In this document: positions 25,707 through 37,086 of the stretch, in pieces | Numbering within the stretch: the stretch's first letter is position 1 | Layout: every line of letters starts with the position of its first letter | NCBI GenBank assembly: GCA_950295325.1 | Contig: OX485807.1 | Coordinates: forward strand, 19,441,666-19,505,665 | Direction of reading: 5' to 3' | Source of the DNA: Polytrichum commune | Taxonomy: Eukaryota > Streptophyta > Polytrichopsida > Polytrichales > Polytrichaceae | Length of the DNA: 64,000 bases | The notes under the pieces: model-generated | Told to the model about the DNA's origin: nothing | The model's input: the letters and a program-made list of their open reading frames with translations, nothing else | Database searches by the model: none | Translations under genes and position numbers: made by a program

Positions 25707-27980
25707 CTAACCATAGTTCAGGACAAACGGAGTATTCCGTACAGACTCTTGCCAAGAGCTATTATATGCAAATTCAACTACTGCAAGGAATTCATCCCAA
25801 TCATCTTGCACTAGGTTGATATAATGCCGCAACATATCCTCCAGGATACGGTTTACCCGTTCCGTCTGCCCATCAATTTGAGGATGGAATGTGGTGGACA
25901 TGACCAATCTTGTCCCCAAAAGACCATGCAACGCATCCCAAAACCTACTTATGAATCTAGCGTCCCTGTCGCTTAGGATTACCCTGGGTAGACCATGCAA
26001 CTTATATACATGATCACGGAATAACCTTGCCGTACCTTCAGCAGTAACGTGTGTGGTGGTTGGCATAAAGTGGGCCATCTTGGACAACTTATCCACGCAC
26101 ACAAAGATGGCATCAAAACCATTAGCAGATGGAGTCAATCCAGAGATAAAATCCATGCTCACTACTTCCCAATTTCTATCAGGAATCTCCAATGGTTGTA
26201 AAATGCCTGCTGGTTTAAGAGTAGGGGCCTTACTCCTTTGGCAAATCTCACAAGATTTTATATAGTTTCTGATGAACCCTTGCATCTCAGGCCACCAAAA
26301 GTTTACTCGCACCCTCTTATATGTCTTAGTTACCCCTACATGACCGCTATACATTGCATCATGATACTCACGGAGCAAAAATGACCTGATATTCGATCCT
26401 TGGAATGACACATCTGGAACCACAACCGCTTTTTCATACCACCAGATGTGATTCTCATAAACAAAATGTTTCAGATTGTGCGGGTTTGAGAACCAAGGAT
26501 CAAGAGCATACCCGGCAATGATAATTTGATATAACTTCTGATCACTGACGAACTCCGGGTACCCCTTCGGATTGTTGTCTTGCTCAACAGGATCACCTCG
26601 CCTAGCGTCTGCAGCCACCATTTGAATGACCGAATTACTTGGAGCAGACCGCGGTGCCATCAAGGCTGGCTGGTCACCCGGGTCTAGTGGATTCCGACTC
26701 AGAGGATCTGCCATATTAATCCTTCTTGGTCTATACACCCATCTATAGACAAAATTTTGCTCCAAGAATTCCAACCACCGAGCTTGACGCCTTGATAACG
26801 TCTGTTGTGTTTTTAAATACACCAGAGGGTTATGATCTGTGACGATCGTGCAATCTGCACCCTCTAGGTAACACCGCCAGGTTCGCATGGCGTGCACAAC
26901 TGCTGCAAGTTCTTGTTCACTAGTAGTGTAATTTCTCTCAGCGGGAGAAAATTTCTTACTCTCAAAAGCAATGGGCTTACCTCCCTGAAGTAAGACGGCC
27001 CCTGCTCCGAGTAAAGAAGCGTCACTAACGACCTCAAATGGCTCCCCTAACTTGGGTAAGGTCAGAACTGGTGCATGTGTTAAAGCATACTTAACATTCC
27101 CTGTAGGTATGGGATGAAAAACATCAGCATATTCCTCCAACACTGTGGCATAAGGTGTTGCCACTGTGTCCTCTACGTCGTCTCCAACCGCGGTCAACTG
27201 AACTAAGAGCGACGTTGCTCCCTTCCGAATTAACCGTTTGAACTGCATGGCGGTGAGTCTATGGGGATTTGGACTCTGACATTGCACTGGGTTCATATGC
27301 AGTGTCATTTTACGGCAATCCTTATACAACACGCAACATTCAGATGCAAAATCCAAGCGTGCCTTGTGCTGCACTAGCCAATCATTGCCCAATATTAAAT
27401 CAATGCCTTCACTTAACTTTGCCACCAGACAAGTAATTTGGTTTTGATATTGTTGTATTCTAACATGAACTTTAATCTTGCCGTCCGTTTGGACTTCATC
27501 ACCATTGCCTAATACCAGTGTGTTACTGCCATTTTTCACTTTTAACCCAAAGGTCTTAGCAAAATCAGAACTCACAAAGCAATGTGATGCAGCACTATCC
27601 ATTAATACAGATGCATCCTGATGAGCTACTTGCCCTGAGAAACTCATCATCAGTTGAGAAGACAAAGTGAGTTGATTCAGCACACGTGGCCTAGGTTTAT
27701 CCAAATAAACATGCCATTGCACTGAGTTTGATTCAAATTGATGGACCAATTTAAATCGTGGTAAAGTTCTCTTAAGACTTTTTGTTTTACGTTTGTCAAC
27801 AATAAAACAAGCACCGGTCTCATAGGGCGCTCCCTCTTTACCGTGCAAATAAGATCTCAAGAAACTTTGCAAATCATCCACTGATGGTATAATCAATGAG
27901 AACGCTCCATAAACTTTGGAGTTCACATCTAACACATCACTGAATGGGAGTAACGGAGTAACAAACACACAAAAATACAC
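25707..27980 (-). CDS. retrotransposon pol lacking the RT core: protease, RNase H, integrase
   Basis: Open for 757 codons. Retropepsin spans residues about 115-210 (LMDSAASHC, Asp128; ILGNDWL). After EEYADVFHPIPTG (residue 293) the frame jumps directly to NVKYALTHAPVL, the RT/RNase H connection, so fingers, palm and the YxDD motif are absent. RNase H covers 315-430 with Asp320, Glu357, Asp382 and Asp425. The integrase zinc domain has H540, H547, C577 and C580; the core has Asp610, Asp671 and Glu707 (35-residue spacing). The frame stops at a TAG (25707-25709) and the same frame resumes in the chromodomain part. Residues 1-110 match neither gag nor protease. The absence of RT seems a clean in-frame deletion near 27101. 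Confidence 0.93.
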   Translation of the reverse strand: MYFCVFVTPLLPFSDVLDVNSKVYGAFSLIIPSVDDLQSFLRSYLHGKEGAPYETGACFIVDKRKTKSLKRTLPRFKLVHQFESNSVQWHVYLDKPRPRVLNQLTLSSQLMMSFSGQVAHQDASVLMDSAASHCFVSSDFAKTFGLKVKNGSNTLVLGNGDEVQTDGKIKVHVRIQQYQNQITCLVAKLSEGIDLILGNDWLVQHKARLDFASECCVLYKDCRKMTLHMNPVQCQSPNPHRLTAMQFKRLIRKGATSLLVQLTAVGDDVEDTVATPYATVLEEYADVFHPIPTGNVKYALTHAPVLTLPKLGEPFEVVSDASLLGAGAVLLQGGKPIAFESKKFSPAERNYTTSEQELAAVVHAMRTWRCYLEGADCTIVTDHNPLVYLKTQQTLSRRQARWLEFLEQNFVYRWVYRPRRINMADPLSRNPLDPGDQPALMAPRSAPSNSVIQMVAADARRGDPVEQDNNPKGYPEFVSDQKLYQIIIAGYALDPWFSNPHNLKHFVYENHIWWYEKAVVVPDVSFQGSNIRSFLLREYHDAMYSGHVGVTKTYKRVRVNFWWPEMQGFIRNYIKSCEICQRSKAPTLKPAGILQPLEIPDRNWEVVSMDFISGLTPSANGFDAIFVCVDKLSKMAHFMPTTTHVTAEGTARLFRDHVYKLHGLPRVILSDRDARFISRFWDALHGLLGTRLVMSTTFHPQIDGQTERVNRILEDMLRHYINLVQDDWDEFLAVVEFAYNSSWQESVRNTPFVLNYG

Positions 27981-28362
27981 TGCCCAAAATTCCAGAAGAA
28001 AACAGAAATTTTACAAGCAGAAATCCAAAAAGTCCAGCAGGAACCGGTTGGACCGGTCACCGGAATCGTTAGAAAAAAAAATTACACAGAAAGTGACCGG
28101 TTCGGCCGGTCGTCGCGCGTTGCTGACCTGGACAGTCGGTCATGTGATGTCACGGCTAACGTCAACAAAATTTTCGAAAGAAAAATTCAAAAATTCGTAT
28201 TTCCACCAGCCAAACGCTTCGCGCACTCCGAAGTCACGGATCACGAGACAGAACTATTCGATTAGTGAATTCGTCCGGCCGATCGCACCAGTCGTCGCGC
28301 TTCGTGCGTTTCGGTGCGCGTCGGTTTCATACGCATATGCGGTTGCGTACGTATGTACATAC
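27981..28362 (-). other. unexplained CpG-rich segment in place of gag
   Basis: Between the gag start and pol lie about 380 bp without a long frame on the coding strand. They are rich in CCGGT/ACCGG and CG dinucleotides (ACCGGTTGGACCGGTCACCGG-like inverted units at 28040-28062 and 28096-28110). This is unlike the AT-rich neighbourhood and unlike gag; no CCHC zinc knuckle is seen. It may be captured DNA or a leader that replaced the gag body. Confidence 0.5.
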
Positions 28363-28590
28363 TTATACACAGCAAAAACCAAAACAGGAAAATGCTACAC
28401 CTTGCTGCTCTATACGCTGAAATTGACTTAGGTCATCAATCAATTTCCCATTGTAGTAATCCTGAATAGCTTGGACCACCAAACTACGGATACTTGCATC
28501 ACTCGGTGAAGAGGATATGCCAATCGGGAAAACCTGGGGAGGACTATCCTCCCTTGACGGTCCAGAAGTGTCCATATCCTCGATGGCCAT
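28363..28590 (-). CDS. truncated gag-like N-terminus
   Basis: ATG at 28588-28590, 75 codons. The N-terminus is acidic and Ser/Pro-rich (MDTSGPSREDSPP), followed by a short region that may form a helix (SLVVQAIQDYYNGKLIDDL). It lies where gag should start, downstream of a leader of about 720 bp. It ends after about 75 residues, whereas a normal gag is several hundred, so capsid and nucleocapsid parts are missing. The assignment rests on position, not on a domain match. Confidence 0.5.
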   Translation of the reverse strand: MAIEDMDTSGPSREDSPPQVFPIGISSSPSDASIRSLVVQAIQDYYNGKLIDDLSQFQRIEQQGVAFSCFGFCCV

Positions 28591-29315
28591 AACATAAACA
28601 CACAAAATACAATGCCAAAAATTTGCGGGACTGCTCACGCGGTCCTGTACAATAAAAACCAAAACATGAGATAAAACAATTCTACCCCAATAGCTTTCCC
28701 CAACAGAAAAATTAACCTCGTGTCTAAGAGCCACAATTTTCATATTTTAACCACAAGTAAACAACCTACTCAGAAATCTTGCCCCAAGATTTCGACCCGA
28801 TCCGATTTTCTGCCTAGGAGTTATACCCTTTTTCGTATGTTGCTCTCAGAAGAACTTCAGAATAGGATAGCTTCCTCTGACTTTCTCGAAATGACCTGAA
28901 ATTTTAACTGTGATTAGAGAGACTAAACACAAATCATCTCACCAAATTTCAAGCCTATCCTATTTTCTGCCTAGGAGTTATACCCTTTTTAGTGCATAAA
29001 TTTACCCAGGTTTCAGAATACTATAACTCCACCCCACTGACTTAAAACATCTTCAGATTTTAGCAGTGATCACTAAAACCAATTATTTATGACCCCCTAA
29101 AATGAGAGCCACATGAGACGACGTAGCTCTCCTGTGCGACGCTCACTGCCCAGGCAGCAGGCTGTCTCCCTCTGCTAGGCCATAAGGAGACGAGACAAGA
29201 CGAGGCGAGACGCGACCCCCCAGGACCGCAACACCCTCCAGAAAAATTACCAGCATAACAATTACACAGCGGAAGTTAATAGAAACCCAAATGAAAACAA
29301 GGTACAAGAGTGCCG
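28591..29315 (-). other. chromovirus 5' leader
   Basis: Untranslated leader between primer-binding site and gag start. It contains two copies of TGCCTAGGAGTTATACCCTT (28813-28832 and 28971-28990) within a tandemly duplicated block of about 160 bp. Confidence 0.65.
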
Positions 29316-29327
29316 GCTCTGATACCA
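29316..29327 (-). other. primer-binding site (tRNA-iMet)
   Basis: The minus strand reads TGGTATCAGAGC, complementary to the 3' end of plant initiator tRNA-Met and usual for plant LTR elements. It is one base inside the 5' LTR. Confidence 0.93.
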
Positions 29328-29328
29328 A

Positions 29329-29689
29329 TGTAACGTTCTCAAAAATTATGAGATTCAAGAGGCATGTTCCACCCAACCTTAGAGCTTATATACAAGTACC
29401 ACTGGCAGTTGAGGCCACCTCCAACTGGTAGTTAAGTGGTAGTTAAATATATATTAACGAGCTCTCCCCCATGCCTTTAGGATATCTCTAAGTGCAGTTA
29501 AATAGTGGTCTCTACTTACGTGGGAGAACTACGTGTAGAACCATAGTCATCAACTAGTAGTTAACTCCCTTTACCTTTAGGACTGCTAGAGCACTTAGGG
29601 TAGCGCCTCTAGTTTTATAGTAAAGGAGTCCCAGTTGAATGAGAGGTTGTAAATAAATATAAAACAATAAATATGTAATACACGTTACA
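29329..29689 (-). repeat. 5' LTR of the chromovirus
   Basis: 361 bp, TG..CA bounded, collinear with 24461-24821. Visible differences include C/T in CCAC(C/T)CAACC, G/A in TTAA(G/A)TGG, two changes in CCA(T/C)AG(T/A)CATC, and T/C in CACT(T/C)AGG. Confidence 0.95.
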
Positions 29690-29995
29690 GCTATCTATTG
29701 GGGTTGCTTATATTGACTATCAACGTCATGGCTATGAGGGACTTGATGGATAAGTACCGGTTTGCTACTAGTTGTGAGACTTCATTAGTGGGAGTTGATG
29801 TCGGGCGGGAGGGGCCTTCGGAGAAGGTTTCAATAGTTTGATGCATGTCCACAAGAATGGGGGTTGTGCAACAGGTTGTGGTTGAAGCTATATTGAGTGA
29901 AGAAGTCCCTAGTTTAATGTCAATATTGGCTATGTCATGTCTCTAAAGTGGTCATGGATAATATGAAATGTTGTTGGATTGGGTTTTCATTATAG
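29690..29995 (-). mobile_element. decayed RNase H LINE, 5' segment beyond the chromovirus
   Basis: On the minus strand a frame stays open for about 80 codons (including MHQTIETFSEGPSRPTS and VSQLVANRYLSIKSLIAM) right up to the chromovirus insertion, and a similar A/C-rich frame continues at 24460. The composition switches back to neutral at about 29996. This is the same LINE split by the LTR element; it may include the ORF1 start. Confidence 0.65.
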
Positions 29996-30968
29996 AATAT
30001 ACACAATACAAATTGGTTGGCACCTCACAACCATGTGCCACTTCCTAATTTGCCCACCTCCTCGACAAAAATCAAGTGTGTCATAGCTTGGCGGATAGCA
30101 CTCCTTATTACAGAGGGTGGTGGGTGTAGTTTGACTTTTGTGAAGGTGACTTACTCAAATATCATCAAGGTGACGGCTAAATCACCATGTATTACTCACC
30201 CACCGAATTAGAGCGACTATACTGTCGATTAAGAACCAAAAATATGTGTCTGATTAAGGAAGCTAACCAAATTAGACTCATCTACCTTATGTCAAAGTCT
30301 TACTTGCAACCAACTGTTACTCTTTTAGATATACATCACTGAAATATGAGATGCTTTGTTGCCAAATTTCCAATTAATCAAAACTTGAGGAGTCAGAAGG
30401 TGGCCATGAGTTGCAGTCATTTGACACAGGTTTACCCATAATCTGTTGAGACTAATAGCCATTGGGATGTTAATGCTGACTATATTAACTCCACCTGCTG
30501 GTCTATATATGATTGCCAGTCATGCTCAATGCTATTGTTTACTTGAACATGTGGTGGTGTAGCCCATTTGTAGCCCAAGGTGTGAATTGGTGGTATAGAG
30601 AACTTCCAGATAGCCACTTCAAGCTCATTCTAGCCTCCTAATCTTCAATTTCAAAAACAAAAAGAAGGAGAAAAAAAAAAAAAAAAAAACAGAATCCACT
30701 GAGGCAAGGTTATCTACTGTCCAGTTGCGATCCTTCTCTTTCTAACACATGTCGTATCATTCAAGTAGAAAATGTAGCATTCGTGTTGATGTAACACAAA
30801 AGATTCAGCAGGAATCACAAAGGTAGGAGAGAGAGTTGAAAATTGAAAGTGATAAGAAAACTTCAATGAAAGCAAAAATAGCAACATTCATGTTAAAGAA
30901 TTGAGCAGTCGGCAAGAATTCTACTGCGACATCGCTGTTTCCGTATATTTGTCACTTTTGTTGATTTC
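29996..30968. other. region between LINE and RAB23 gene
   Basis: No gene supported. An A19 tract lies at 30671-30689. A short piece of the dispersed repeat (CAAATTAGACTCATCTACCT-like) lies at about 30235-30292. On the minus strand it would contain the 3' UTR of the RAB23 gene. Confidence 0.45.
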
Positions 30969-33311
<2,343 letters not shown>

Positions 33312-34251
33312 ATTTTTCAGATCTTTCAGCACATAGTTTTCCTTAGGCCATAACAACCTACACTATGTACAACAATACAAAGAAGAGAATTCGACAAGAG
33401 CTTCAACGTCAAAAACGATACCTTACTCTTATCATAATTTCATTGATGTCAGTATTAAGAGTGACATTCCCTCCATGTATCTTTTGTGTATGTGAACATT
33501 CATAACCTAATTCCTGTGGCTCAATATGGTGTCTGCAAATCGACTAAATCTTCTTAGCATCTTGTTCAGTAACATCAAATTCTGGTGAATCGGTTGTAGA
33601 GAGAGCTCTAGAACCACATTAATTTAAGGATTGGGCATATCCACATGTTTTTAAAGGATACCGATTAATTCAAAGTGTCCTACTTACTTTCAAAATCCTC
33701 TTCCTGCATCGTCAACATTGTTCCTCCAAATCGTGAACGCTGGTTTACCGTGAGTTAAGGAATTAGATTTTCTTCCCAAGATGTCCACCTACAGAGATCA
33801 TCTTTTGATTGTATCAACGAGGTTCCAAGCAGTTACAGCCCCATAATTTGGTAAAGAAGAGACTCTTGGCATTGTCCTACCGCTGGTCGCAAGCTCCAAC
33901 TCCTCACGACCGCTCTCTGTCCACCACCCGCTTTGGGATCGATCTCTCCTACCTTCGGTCGCCGCCTACTTCCCCTGCAGCCGTGGACGTCTGGTTGTCA
34001 TGCATTATCCTCTCCACGCACCCAATTGGTGATGAATGCAAACCTCGGAACTCGGAAAGCATCAACTTACAAAAAATAGCACCTCCATCATGTTGTAAGG
34101 TACCAATCTCTCCTCTCGGTAGTTGGAGCTGGATTGCTGTCTGTTTAAGTTATTTCTGGCCTGACCAGCACAGCCCACCACATCATTCAAGAGTTGGGGT
34201 CGTAGCCGTCATTTGTTTGGCATCTCGGGGATAATATCGCATTTAGATAGC
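33312..34251. other. head-to-head intergenic region, possible bidirectional promoter
   Basis: About 940 bp separate the start codons of the RAB23-like gene (-) and the chloroplast-protein gene (+). The part 33800-34140 is GC-richer than its surroundings. A frame of 141 codons at 33809-34234 lacks any motif and is not called. No TATA element stands out. Confidence 0.45.
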
Positions 34252-36163
34252 ATGATGACTTCTCTAATTACTCAGCTCCCACCCTGCGGTGTGCGAAGTC
34301 ACAGTGAATTAGGTGTTTTGAATTTGAATCTGAGGCAATGTAGAGCGCAGGAATTGCCCCCACCTCGAGTGTCAGTTCGAGGCGCTCCTCCTTTGAGTAC
34401 CAGTGGATCATGTATTGAGAGACGAGATTTGATGAAGATGATGGTGATGGTGTCAGGTGCAGCGGTGCTCAATTTGGCCAAGACATCTGATGCCCATGCT
34501 GCTGCTCGCCATGGCGAGGTGGAAACACCTGAGCAAATTGCTTCCAGTCCTTTTATCCAGCGTATGTACCCTAATTCCCTTTCCTATTGAAGAATTGTTG
34601 GCTTTCACAAGGAGGTTTCACTAATTATGTGTATATGTGTAAATGTTTCCTTATGTGCATCCTTATGGCTATGGCATTACTATGGTGGATCACTTCCTCC
34701 GATGAGGTTGAATGAGGTTGAACATAGGTTGAAAATTTGTGGTCCAAGGTAAAAGAACTCGGACCCTTACGTGTGCCAAAAATGGTGGAGCTTCAGTTGC
34801 TCCTTATTTTGGATTGATTTTCAAGTTCAAGTTCAAGCCCAAACTTGAACCTGCAGTAGTTATCGGACTTGACATGACTACAAGTTGAAAACCGATCCAA
34901 AGAAAGTGGGGGCCAATCTTGAGACAATATAGCTCTACCATCTTAGGCACATGTAAGGGCTCTTGAAATTCTTTTACCTCGGCTCACCAAACTTGCGAGC
35001 TTGAGTTCAAGTTGTGTGTGGCAACCCCATGAGAGACAAATGTTGACTGACTGTAGCAAAATGTATAAGTAGGGCGAATGCCAATGCTGACTAGTAAATG
35101 TGTGCTTGGTGTGGGGAGCAGAACTTCTCGAGCGGTCTCGAGCTAACAAAGCCCAATATGACAAGGAGGTACTCATTGATCTCATCCACATCTCCTATTG
35201 TTAAAGACCTTGCCACTTGATTCCCCTTTTTAACCTAATTGAGCTTCTGGTGAAACGTATCATCGCCTTGTTACAAGTCTTTCTACGAAGTGGATCATCA
35301 GGTTGATATATTAGCCGTGATCTCAGAGGCCACTGCACACCGTTACTATAGGGAATTAGCGCTTTTTGACACTACCTTGATGTTCTTCTAGTCCCATAAG
35401 TATTTTCGCTTCCTGGACATTAAAATCAATTTCTTTTTGTTTTTAAATGGCGGTGACGCAAGCGAGTTTCTTTTTTAAGGTAATAGTAGGTGACAGAAAC
35501 CCTAATCTTCTTGTGTCTCAACAAGAGTCTGAGGATTCTGGAAACCTTGACATCTGTGTAACTTGCTGTCTCGTGATGAATAGCGGCTGGACGATTACTA
35601 CAAACGCAACTTCACAGACTACTTTGAATTTGTGGAGGTACGTACACGCTGCTCTTCCCACATCCTTTAAGTTCCTGCATCTGGACTTTGACTCAACTCT
35701 TTGCCCTGAAAATTTGATACAACAGCTCCTCAATTCCGGGTTAACTATGACATGAATCCCATCTAATTTCTCTTGTGCAATAATTCATACTCTTTGAATT
35801 GTTGGCACAAGGTTAACTCTGTCGTTGAGGGGAGGATGCATGCCATTGGACTGCTTTCACAGAGATTCGACATGACGTCATTGAAAGGGATCTCTTCCTC
35901 TGAGACTGTGTTCGTCATATCAGAACTTCTGAATATGCTCCAACTCAGGGTTAACTATGACATGAATCCATTAAAATTCTAATGTGCAATTTATTATACT
36001 CGAATTGTTGGCATAGGGCTAACTCTGTCATGGAGGGGAAGATACTGTCACAGAGATTTGAGATGACATGCTTCTTGTTGAATTGCAGGGTTCAGTAAGG
36101 AACAAGAAGGAAATGACTGCAGCAGAGAAAGCTATTGTGGAGTGGCTAGCAAAGAACAAATAA
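34252..36163 (+). CDS. small chloroplast protein with twin-arginine lumen-type signal, 4 exons, 161 aa
   Basis: Exons 34252-34561, 35122-35168, 35584-35637 and 36089-36163 join in phase with GT-AG introns. Residues 1 to about 55 are Ser/Arg-rich like a transit peptide; R57-R58 precede a hydrophobic segment (MVMVSGAAVLNLA) and an A-x-A-like site near 84, a bipartite Tat lumen signal. The mature part has FIQQLLERSRANKAQYDKE, RLDDYYKRNFTDYFEFVE and a closing EKAIVEWLAKNK, charged and probably helical. I recognise this as a short protein conserved in green plants, but recall no firmly assigned function, so none is given. An ATG one codon downstream is an alternative start. Confidence 0.85.
35738..36066 (+). 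repeat. tandem duplication inside intron 3 of the chloroplast-protein gene
   Basis: The block GGGTTAACTATGACATGAAT (from about 35739) through GAATTGTTGGCA, GGTTAACTCTGTC and CACAGAGATTCGACATGAC recurs from about 35948 (GGGTTAACTATGACATGAAT .. CACAGAGATTTGAGATGAC). The units are about 205 bp apart; the second is shorter and diverged. Confidence 0.75.
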
Positions 36164-36903
36164 ATAGGTTGCGGATTCCACCCCAAGTCATGATGCAACT
36201 AGATTTGGGTTCTCTAAATGTGGTGCCTCAGGAGCAACATGTAGATAATATTATCAAATGGTCAGTGTTTGTGAATGTCATGAATCATAAACCTTGTAAG
36301 TTGGGTTGTAAAATCATTGCAGAAGGTTGCAAATTACCTTTCAATGTGTGCACATGTCCTCACTCAATCTTTTTGACCTTCCAGAGCTTCCTCAAGTTTC
36401 TGGATACATCAAACCCTAGTTTGAACACTGGATAGGTTGTGTAGAATTACTTCAGAGAATCCCATCATGATTATATAAAGAGGAACTTGTTGTGATTGGC
36501 TAAACTTACAAATATTACAGATTGGCGGAAGATCGCAACAAGCGATGAAACAATCATAACATGAACTCCAAATGATCAAACAGTCAAAATGTCTTAAGAT
36601 GTTTATGAGGTATAGAGGATGACCATTCATGAATAGTTTATAAACCAAATTTAAAAAGTGGAAACAAACAAATTCAGTTATATATGTTTTTTCCAGGGGG
36701 GGGGGGTAGCATCTACGAAATACTCATCTTTTAGCAAGATGCAATTATTTGAAATGGGGAGCTCCACTTTGGGATGTTTAGGCCATTAATGTTAAGTGTA
36801 AAACTATGAACTTTCCAGTCAAGGATCAATCAATCTACTACCACAAAGTTTTCATAAACTTTAGTGTAGATTAACTTCCAATTACTATACCATTTATGAT
36901 TTG
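36164..36903. other. 3' flank of the chloroplast-protein gene
   Basis: Probably includes the 3' UTR. A G11 tract lies at 36696-36706. No further gene supported. Confidence 0.45.
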
Positions 36904-37086
36904 GTGTCACTTGCTATTTGGAATTACGGAGTGTTATAACTACAAGCTATACATCTTTCTTTTTACCAACAAAGGTCAAATTGGTTGTTTGGATATTAGA
37001 AAACATTAATATCTACACTTAATAGAAATTTAAACTAAACGTTTAAAACTTATAGCAATGCATAGCTCCAAATAGTAAGTGACACA
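36904..37086. mobile_element. MITE with GTCACTTGCTATTTGGAATT termini, copy 1
   Basis: The left end GTCACTTGCTATTTGGAATT is mirrored by CCAAATAGTAAGTGACAC at the right. The interior (ACCAACAAAGGTCAAATTGG, TAGTTTGGA-like) matches 47959-48187. About 183 bp, noncoding. Confidence 0.75.

Larger units (their letters stand above)
24461..29689 (-). mobile_element. Ty3/gypsy chromovirus, internally deleted
   Basis: A 5.2-kb LTR retrotransposon in minus orientation with 361-bp LTRs, a tRNA-iMet primer site, a polypurine tract, protease, RNase H, integrase and a chromodomain. The reverse-transcriptase core and most of gag are missing, so it cannot move by itself. Flanks are ACTAT on the left and GCTAT on the right: 4 of 5 target-duplication bases agree. 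The LTRs differ at about 6-7 positions by eye, so insertion was recent. It split an ORF of the older antisense LINE. Confidence 0.95.

Noticed and set aside
27916-28431. 171-codon plus-strand ORF in the chromovirus
   Set aside because: It runs antisense to the element and crosses its gag/pol junction. No domain is visible.
24461-29689. Endogenous pararetrovirus
   Set aside because: LTRs, tRNA-iMet primer site, integrase and chromodomain identify a Ty3/gypsy chromovirus. No movement or coat protein is present.
33809-34234. 141-codon ORF between the RAB23-like and chloroplast-protein genes
   Set aside because: No start context, domain or splice partner. It lies in a probable promoter/leader region and its composition is that of random GC-richer DNA.
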